This document shows, in pieces, positions 6,214 to 11,217 of a stretch of DNA of 11,217 nt. A program made the translations under genes and the position numbers. The notes beneath the pieces are model-generated. The model was not told the DNA's origin. It searched no databases and was given only the letters and a program-made list of their open reading frames with translations. The DNA comes from Elusimicrobiota bacterium (GTDB lineage: Bacteria; Elusimicrobiota; Elusimicrobia; Elusimicrobiales; UBA9959), in contig DNQL01000204.1 in assembly GCA_003500765.1 (NCBI GenBank), positions 1 through 11,217 of the forward strand. Reading direction: 5' to 3'. The first letter of the stretch is position 1; each line of letters starts with the position of its first letter.

Positions 6214-7344
6214 ATGAAAGTTCCCATGGTAGACATGCTGGCCGGGTACCCCCCCATAAAAGAAGAGATCGAGAACGCGGTAAAGGCCGTGTTCAACAAA
6301 GCCAATTTCATACTTGGAGAGGAAGTCAGGAAGTTCGAGGCCGAATTCGCCGCCCATAACGGCGCCAAGCACTGCGTCGGCGTGGCTAACGGCACCGACG
6401 CGCTGCGCATGGCCTACATAGCCGCCGGGATAAAACCGGGCGACGAGATAATCACCTCCCCCTTCACCTTCATCGCCACCTCCGAGACCATCTCGCAGGT
6501 CGGCGCGGTGCCGGTGTTCGCCGATATCGACCCCGTCACCTTCAACCTCGACCCGAAGTCGGTCGAGAAAAAGATAACCCCGAAGACGAAGGCCATAGTA
6601 CCGGTGCACCTCTACGGCCTGCCCTGCGACATGGACGCCTTCATGGCGCTCGCCAGGAAGCACGACCTCATCGTCATCGAGGACACCGCCCAGGCCTTCA
6701 CCGGCAAGTATAAGCCGGCCGGCGGCGACTGGAAGTACCTCGGCACCCTGGGCCACTGCGGCACCTTCAGCTTCTTCCCGGCCAAGAACCTCGGCGCCTT
6801 CGGCGACGGCGGCGCGGTCACCACGAACGACCAGAAGATCTACGATACGCTGATACAGCTGCGCAACCACGGCAGCAAGGTCCGCTATCACCACGAGATG
6901 GAGGGCTTCAACAGCCGCCTCGACACCGTGCAGGCGGCGGTGCTCTCAATACGCCTGAAGCACGTGGAGGGTTGGACCGAAATGCGCAACCAGGTCGCGG
7001 CTAAATACGCCAAAAACCTCGAAGGCGTCTGCGTGACCCCTGTCGTGCCGGCCAACGCCCGCCACTCGTTCAACTACTACACCATACGTTTCGACTCCAA
7101 GTCCAAACGCGACAACGCGCAGAAACACCTGACCGAGCAGGGCATCGCCAACCAGATCTACTACCCGATAGCGCTGCACCTGCAGGAGGCCTACAGGCAC
7201 CTGGGCGGCAAGCGCGGCGACCTGCCGGTCTGCGACGAGGTCATGGACACCGTCTTCTCGCTGCCGATGTACCCGGAGCTGACCGACGGGCAGATAAAGA
7301 CGGTCACGGACGCGGTCAAAGAATCGGCCGGCGTCAGGATATAA
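6214..7344 (+). CDS. DegT/DnrJ/EryC1/StrS family PLP sugar aminotransferase
   Basis: 376 residues, the normal family size. Seen in order: the cofactor-binding GVANGTDAL segment, PFTFIAT, a DIDPVTFNLDP segment typical of the family, EDTAQAF with the Asp that contacts the PLP ring nitrogen, and SFFPAKNLGAFGDGG with K191 as the Schiff-base lysine. The C-terminal YYPIALHLQEAY and SLPMYPEL segments are also characteristic. Such enzymes convert a keto group of a nucleotide-linked sugar to an amine, using glutamate as donor in most studied cases. WbpE-like (UDP-GlcNAcA pathway) and QdtB/FdtB-like (dTDP-sugar) members look alike, so the exact sugar cannot be given. No partner dehydrogenase or acetyltransferase is in the window. 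First gene of a two-gene operon; diverges from the GT2/GT4 pair. Codon choice is strongly biased to C-ending codons, as in the HD-GYP gene. Confidence 0.93.
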   Translation: MKVPMVDMLAGYPPIKEEIENAVKAVFNKANFILGEEVRKFEAEFAAHNGAKHCVGVANGTDALRMAYIAAGIKPGDEIITSPFTFIATSETISQVGAVPVFADIDPVTFNLDPKSVEKKITPKTKAIVPVHLYGLPCDMDAFMALARKHDLIVIEDTAQAFTGKYKPAGGDWKYLGTLGHCGTFSFFPAKNLGAFGDGGAVTTNDQKIYDTLIQLRNHGSKVRYHHEMEGFNSRLDTVQAAVLSIRLKHVEGWTEMRNQVAAKYAKNLEGVCVTPVVPANARHSFNYYTIRFDSKSKRDNAQKHLTEQGIANQIYYPIALHLQEAYRHLGGKRGDLPVCDEVMDTVFSLPMYPELTDGQIKTVTDAVKESAGVRI

Positions 7345-7363
7345 GGCGGACAGCCGCCGCCAG

Positions 7364-8071
7364 ATGCAGACCGGCACTTACCCCGGCGGCGAGTTGGAAC
7401 TCTTCGCGGCCGCCGAAAACTGGAAAACCTACGTCAAGTCCCAACTGAGCCCCTATCTCCAGGGAAACGTCCTGGAGGTAGGGGCCGGCATCGGTTCCAC
7501 CACCGGGTATCTTTGCGGGCCGGGTAAAGGCCGCTGGGTCTGCCTGGAGCCGGACCCGGAAATGGCGGAACGGCTTTCAAGGGCCGCGTCGTCCGGCGGC
7601 CTGCCGGCGCGCTGCGAGGCCGTCAAAGGCACTATCGCCGACATCCCCCCGGGCGCCCTTTTCGACGCCGTCATCTACATCGACGTCCTGGAACATATAG
7701 AGGACGACGCCGCCGAACTTCGCGCGGCGGCGGCCATGCTCTCCGGCGGCGGCAGGCTGATAGTGCTGGCTCCCGCGCATCAGTTCCTTTACACCGCTTT
7801 CGACAGGGGAGTGGGCCATTTCAGAAGGTATTCACTGGGAGACCTGGCCCGCATAGCGCCGCCGGGCCTGGAAGCGCTGAGGCTCGATTACCTGGACAGC
7901 GCCGGGCTGCTGGCCTCCCTGGGCAACAGGCTTCTTTTGCGCAGCGGCATGCCGACCGCCGGGCAGATACGTTTCTGGGACAGTTTTCTGGTAAGAATAT
8001 CCAGGAGGCTGGACCCGCTGCTCGCGCACAGGCTGGGCAAATCGGCGCTGGCCGTCTGGCGCAGGCCCTGA
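7364..8071 (+). CDS. Class I SAM-dependent methyltransferase
   Basis: 235 residues. The Rossmann-fold motif I VLEVGAGIGSTT is at 36-47, the acidic residue that holds the SAM ribose is E62 in CLEPDPEM, and the motif IV region DAVIYIDVLEHIEDD is at 101-115. GHFRRYS further on is shared by a group of methyltransferases often found among envelope glycosyltransferase genes. No signal peptide or clear membrane segment. The ATG lies 19 bases after the aminotransferase stop and has no strong Shine-Dalgarno site (AAGGCGG is 14 bases away), so coupling to the upstream gene is likely. The context suggests methylation of a sugar or lipid carrier product, but the substrate is unknown. It ends only 13 bases from the stop of the convergent GT-C gene. 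Confidence 0.88.
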   Translation: MQTGTYPGGELELFAAAENWKTYVKSQLSPYLQGNVLEVGAGIGSTTGYLCGPGKGRWVCLEPDPEMAERLSRAASSGGLPARCEAVKGTIADIPPGALFDAVIYIDVLEHIEDDAAELRAAAAMLSGGGRLIVLAPAHQFLYTAFDRGVGHFRRYSLGDLARIAPPGLEALRLDYLDSAGLLASLGNRLLLRSGMPTAGQIRFWDSFLVRISRRLDPLLAHRLGKSALAVWRRP

Positions 8072-8084
8072 GACGGAGGAGCGG

Positions 8085-9683
8085 TCAGCGGGCCGGCGCC
8101 CGTTTGTTCCGGAATATCCTGGTGGTAACCTGGGTCAGCCTGACCTGCCTTGACTCCTGCACCCTGTACAGCGGCAGGAAAAAGCGGGACAGCGGGCGGC
8201 TGAAAACCTTCACTTCTTCGAAATCTTCCTCCAGCTTCGCGAGGGCCCTGGCGGCCCCCGGTTCGCCGCGGGCCATGTTCTTGGCGGCCTGATCGTATTC
8301 CGCTTCGGACAGGATAAGATACTCGGCCGGCCCGGCGACAGCGGGAAGAGCCTCTATCGCCTCCGTAAGCGAGCCCTGGGACGTTCCGCCGGTCAGGAGC
8401 CGGTAGGGCGCGTCGTAACGCCTCAGCTCGGGCGGCGTCCAGCTGTCATTCTTAGGCATAGCGACCGGGGAGCCGGCCGGGATATTTTCCGCGACCCACT
8501 CGCCCGCCATGGTTATGACGCTGGGCCGGAGAAAAAAACTCTGCAGGTAGGCCGCGTAGGAAAAAGTATAGGCGGCCACGGAAATAACGAGCGCCTTCCC
8601 CCAACCGCGGTCGAAGATCCGGTCGGCCAGCGCGCCGGCCGCCAGGGCCATGACGGGCAGCAGCGGCATGCAGTAGTTCAGCAGCTGTTCCGTGGGAGCC
8701 GCGAATTTAAGGAAATACACCGCGGCGAACAGGACCAGGATAAGGTCTTCGCGGGACCGCCTGAGGGCCATGAGAAAAAGACCGGCTGAACAGAAGAGGA
8801 ACATCGGCCAGCCGAGGGAGACCGGCAGCGTGTATCCCAGGTATTCCGCGTATCCGGCCAGGGGGTCGGACGGCCAGGCCCCCTTGGACGCCACTGCTTT
8901 CATATAGCCCAGCGAATCGGTGAAACGCAGTATCAGGTAAGGGTTAACGGCGAGGAACACGACAGCAGCGGATCCTCCGGCCGAAAGCAGGCGGGGAAAA
9001 GACGAAAGGGCCGACCGGAGGCCGCCGGCGGAAAAAATCCAGGCCAGCACGACCGGCAGGGCAAAAACGACTCCCGTGTATTTGGATACCGCGGATAATC
9101 CGACAAAAACGCCGGCGAGCAGGTAATCGCGGGCGCCGCCGCCGGCTGATATTCTGAAAGCGCAGCGGAGAGCCAGCGCTCCCCAAAAAAGCATTATGCC
9201 GTCCGGCTTAAGGATGGAACCCATCCAGGCGCTGACGTAGAATACGGAAAAAGCGGCGGCTGAAAAAACCGCGGCCCTGGTCCCGCCTGTTCCCAGGGCC
9301 GTGAAGAAGATGACCAGCGCGGTGGCCGCCGCGAAAAAGGCGGTCATCAGCCTTCCCGACATATATAGTTTGTCGGCCTCTCCCAGGTGGGACATTATGA
9401 AGTCACGGTCGCCGAGACGGAGGAGCCCGGTCAATTGCATCCCTTTGGCGACCGCGCCCTGAGCGTAGGGAAGAAAAGTCCCCCAGAAAAGAGAATCCCC
9501 GGGATAAAAGTCGAATGAAGAAGGGTCCATCCCCTCAAGGGAGTACATGGTTATGGACTCGTCGGGGTGGAAGGTGGCCAGGCGCCTCGTTTCGGAAGGA
9601 AGTCCGCTGCGCAGTCCCGCGACCCGCAAGAGCAGGGCGACCAGGAAAATGACCGCCAGGGTCAGCTTAAGGCTTCGCGGCAT
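8085..9683 (-). CDS. GT-C (GT39/ArnT-like) integral-membrane glycosyltransferase
   Basis: 532 residues. A signal-anchor-like first segment (7-24) is followed by HPDES at 39-43, the acidic motif that GT-C enzymes carry in their first periplasmic loop, then about ten more hydrophobic segments to near residue 385. K159-P-D161 after the third or fourth segment and VSKYTG also match the family. The C-terminal 130 or so residues are soluble and probably periplasmic. Family members take a sugar from a polyprenyl-phosphate sugar outside the membrane and place it on lipid, protein or glycan. The gene overlaps the end of the upstream GT2 gene by 17 bases, which points to translational coupling and to that GT2 as the donor-making partner. 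GGCAGGT just before the ATG may serve as ribosome site. The acceptor is unknown. Confidence 0.87.
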   Translation of the reverse strand: MPRSLKLTLAVIFLVALLLRVAGLRSGLPSETRRLATFHPDESITMYSLEGMDPSSFDFYPGDSLFWGTFLPYAQGAVAKGMQLTGLLRLGDRDFIMSHLGEADKLYMSGRLMTAFFAAATALVIFFTALGTGGTRAAVFSAAAFSVFYVSAWMGSILKPDGIMLFWGALALRCAFRISAGGGARDYLLAGVFVGLSAVSKYTGVVFALPVVLAWIFSAGGLRSALSSFPRLLSAGGSAAVVFLAVNPYLILRFTDSLGYMKAVASKGAWPSDPLAGYAEYLGYTLPVSLGWPMFLFCSAGLFLMALRRSREDLILVLFAAVYFLKFAAPTEQLLNYCMPLLPVMALAAGALADRIFDRGWGKALVISVAAYTFSYAAYLQSFFLRPSVITMAGEWVAENIPAGSPVAMPKNDSWTPPELRRYDAPYRLLTGGTSQGSLTEAIEALPAVAGPAEYLILSEAEYDQAAKNMARGEPGAARALAKLEEDFEEVKVFSRPLSRFFLPLYRVQESRQVRLTQVTTRIFRNKRAPAR

Positions 9684-10407
9684 ACCTGCCGGACAGGCGG
9701 TTGAAGGATATTTTCAATAATCCGAGAGAGGAAGTCCAGATGTCGCGCAGAAGCCGCACCTTGGACTCGGCGGAGTGGGCCCAGCGCACCGGGACCTCGG
9801 TCACCGGGTAACCGAGGCGGGTGGCCAGGTAGAGGATCTCGGCGTCGTAGCTCCAGCCGTCGATAAACTGCCGGCCGAAGATCTCCCGGACGGCGTCCTT
9901 CCTGAAACATTTAAAACCGCAGGTGAAATCGGAGTAGGAAGTGCCCAGCATCAGATTGCTGAGAAATGTGAACCCTTTACCGAAGAACTCCCGCAGGAAA
10001 GGCTGACGTTTCTCCACGGACGCGCCCGCCATCTTCCTGGAACCGATCACGGCCGGCTCGCCCCTCTCGAGGCAGGGGATGAATTTGGCGAATTCCTCCA
10101 CCGGCGTGGAGAAATCGGCGTCCATGAAAATGGCATAGTCCCCGGACGACGCCAGCATGCCGGTGCGCACCGCGGCGCCTTTGCCCCGGTTGGCGCGATG
10201 GGACAGCACAGAGAGCCCTGAGCCGGGCCCGAAAGCGGACCGGGCCGCCTCGGCCGTGCGGTCGGAAGACCCGTCATCCACTACTACCAGGTCCCAGGCG
10301 AAGCCAAGCGAGTCGAAATAAGCGCGCAGTGAAGCGATCGTGGAGAAGATCCGCTTCTCCTCGTTATAGGCGGGAATTACCACGGTAAGACTGAATTTTT
10401 TGCTCAT
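9667..10407 (-). CDS. DPM1/ALG5-like family 2 glycosyltransferase
   Basis: 246 residues. GT2 motifs in order: TVVIPAYNEE at 8-17, VVVDDGSSD at 41-49, NRGKGAAVRTGM at 73-84, and FMDADFSTP at 94-102 with the DxD metal site. GSRKM and FTCGFKCF follow. The pattern resembles ALG5-type dolichyl-phosphate glucosyltransferases and bacterial polyprenyl-phosphate sugar synthases. No anchor helix is seen. It is distinct from the other GT2 in the window (different DxD surroundings and C-terminus), so two separate donors or branch sugars are likely. Its 3' end overlaps the GT-C gene, its probable user. The ATG has no clear Shine-Dalgarno site. Sugar specificity is not readable. Confidence 0.91.
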   Translation of the reverse strand: MSKKFSLTVVIPAYNEEKRIFSTIASLRAYFDSLGFAWDLVVVDDGSSDRTAEAARSAFGPGSGLSVLSHRANRGKGAAVRTGMLASSGDYAIFMDADFSTPVEEFAKFIPCLERGEPAVIGSRKMAGASVEKRQPFLREFFGKGFTFLSNLMLGTSYSDFTCGFKCFRKDAVREIFGRQFIDGWSYDAEILYLATRLGYPVTEVPVRWAHSAESKVRLLRDIWTSSLGLLKISFNRLSGRYAAKP

Positions 10408-10419
10408 GCGTACCCGCCA

Positions 10420-10428
10420 ATGTTAGCA
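10420..10428 (-). promoter_or_regulatory. Possible extended -10 box before the GT2/GT-C pair
   Basis: On the minus strand 10428-10420 reads TGCTAACAT, an extended -10-like element (TGn plus TAACAT). It ends 12 bases before the ATG at 10407, so a transcript from it would have a leader of only about 5 bases. No -35 box at proper distance; TTGAAC at 10456-10451 is about 25 bases away, too far. The pair could instead be co-transcribed with the TPR gene 65 bases upstream. Confidence 0.28.
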
Positions 10429-10472
10429 AATTTGGCCGCGCCGGGGCCCCGTTCAAAATCACTCCGGCCTAT

Positions 10473-11217
10473 CTACAGGGGGCGCCTGCCTAGACGGAGA
10501 ATGGCTTTTTCCGCAGCCCCGGCCCCGGCGCGGCCGGGGCCGGCGTTTTTCAGGGCCGAACGGTAGAGTTCCGCGGCTTTTTCAGTTTCACCGCCGCGCT
10601 CCATTATGGCCCCCAGCCCCATCAGCGCCGGGAAATAGGCGGGGTTCTTTTCCAGGGCGCGGCCGAAATCCGCCCGGGCCCCCGCGTCGTCGCCGGAAAG
10701 AGACCTGAGAACGCCCCGGGAGTTGAGCAGCGCCGCGGAATCCGGCCAGGCCGACAGCGCGGCGCCGGCGGCGCTTATCCCCTCCCCATAAGCCCCGGCG
10801 GACTGAAAAGCCTGCATGGCCAGCTGCCATCCGGCTTCGGACAAAGGCCCGCGCGACGCGGCACGCGCCAGTTCCAGGGCGGCCGCTTTTTCTCCGCGGG
10901 ACGCGTATAGCAGGGCGCCGGCGGCCAGCGGATAAGGATCCGCCTTCAGATCGCGGGAAAATTCTTCGAGGGCGGCCGCGGAATATTCCTCCTCTCCCAG
11001 CCATATCAGGGCGTAAGGCAGATTTCCGGGCGACGACCCGTACAGCAGCCGGGCGGCTTCGCGGCGGTCCACTGAGCCGGGCTTTAGTATAAAAAGGGCG
11101 GCCGCCGCCCTCAGGGGCCCGCCGGGGTCAATCCCGTTATGAGAGGAAAAAGCGTCCACTATCTCCCCCGGGGGATGTCGCAGCGCCAGCAGCCGGCCCG
11201 CGGGACCGGGGACGCCC
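10473..11217 (-). CDS. Tetratricopeptide-repeat protein, 5' end missing
   Basis: The minus-strand frame is open to the window edge. A GTG at 11159 is a possible internal start, but the residues upstream (such as RLLALRHPPGEI) read as continuous coding sequence, so the true start is probably outside. The visible part is Ala/Leu-rich and helical. The last 90 or so residues hold two clear TPR units (around SAALLNSRGVLRSLSGD and FPALMGLGAIMERGGET), and degenerate repeats precede them. The C-terminus after the repeats is a Gly/Ala/Pro-rich stretch and a basic end (RLGRRPL). TPR arrays bind other proteins. The position ahead of the GT2/GT-C pair suggests membership of the same minus-strand transcription unit, but no specific function can be given. 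Confidence 0.75.
   Translation of the reverse strand, partial: GVPGPAGRLLALRHPPGEIVDAFSSHNGIDPGGPLRAAAALFILKPGSVDRREAARLLYGSSPGNLPYALIWLGEEEYSAAALEEFSRDLKADPYPLAAGALLYASRGEKAAALELARAASRGPLSEAGWQLAMQAFQSAGAYGEGISAAGAALSAWPDSAALLNSRGVLRSLSGDDAGARADFGRALEKNPAYFPALMGLGAIMERGGETEKAAELYRSALKNAGPGRAGAGAAEKAILRLGRRPL
10519..10550 (+). other. Terminator-like hairpin inside the TPR gene, antisense orientation
   Basis: A perfect 11-bp GC-only inverted repeat (arms 10519-10529 and 10533-10543, loop GCG) followed on the plus strand by CGTTTTT (10544-10550). On the gene's own strand no T-run follows. It encodes the Gly/Ala/Pro/Arg-rich stretch near the C-terminus, so it may be a by-product of that composition or may stop antisense transcripts. 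Confidence 0.4.

Noticed and set aside
7346..7358. Short GGCGG/CCGCC inverted repeat between the aminotransferase and methyltransferase genes
   Set aside because: Five base pairs with a tiny loop and no T-run; common by chance in GC-rich DNA.
1..11217. Search for CRISPR arrays, tRNA or rRNA genes, insertion sequences and phage or defence genes
   Set aside because: No regularly spaced repeats, no cloverleaf or rRNA-like stretches, and no transposase, integrase, nuclease or reverse-transcriptase motifs were seen on reading both strands.

Overview
The window is ordinary high-GC chromosomal DNA from a bacterium. It carries ten protein genes and no RNA gene, mobile element, CRISPR array or phage gene that I can see. 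Genes are dense. Shine-Dalgarno sites (GGAGG) precede two of them. Ile codons are mostly ATC and ATA with almost no ATT, an odd pattern for such GC-rich DNA. That pattern, with this mix of families, would fit Elusimicrobiota or a similar poorly cultivated Gram-negative lineage. This is a guess; the window holds no marker gene to settle it.

Left part (1-4260, + strand). Positions 1-2427 hold the end of a 2-hydroxy-acid (glycolate-type) oxidase operon: a GlcD-like flavoprotein fused to a shortened GlcE-like FAD-binding domain, then GlcF, the iron-sulfur subunit, 4 bases downstream. After a 150-base gap comes a GAF/HD-GYP protein, a likely cyclic-di-GMP phosphodiesterase. Its GAF domain carries an NKFDE-type motif known from cyclic-nucleotide-binding GAF domains. 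A strong hairpin ends this gene, and an OsmC/YhfA-like thiol peroxidase-type gene follows. A 26-bp perfect palindrome with T-runs on both sides lies between the OsmC gene and the next, convergent operon, and probably ends transcription from both directions.

Middle part (4326-8071). A minus-strand pair (DPM1-like GT2 glycosyltransferase, then a MraY/WecA-family polyprenyl-phosphate sugar-1-phosphate transferase) diverges from a plus-strand pair (DegT/DnrJ/EryC1/StrS PLP sugar aminotransferase, then a SAM methyltransferase). Two -10-like boxes face each other in a very short stretch at 6139-6168 between the pairs.

Right part (8085-11217, minus strand). A TPR protein, cut by the window edge, is followed by a second DPM1/ALG5-like GT2 and a large GT-C integral-membrane glycosyltransferase that overlaps it by 17 bases. 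The GT2 probably makes a polyprenyl-phosphate sugar that the GT-C enzyme uses as donor.

Together 4326-10407 looks like an envelope-glycan or glycolipid locus: a lipid-linked sugar is started by the WecA-type enzyme, an amino sugar is supplied by the aminotransferase, and polyprenyl-phosphate sugars are made by the GT2 enzymes and used outside the membrane by the GT-C enzyme. The pathway product cannot be read from the sequence. I found no convincing evidence of a wholly new system. The points most worth checking are the GlcD-GlcE fusion, the NKFDE GAF joined to HD-GYP, the overlapping divergent promoters, and the possible leaderless starts.
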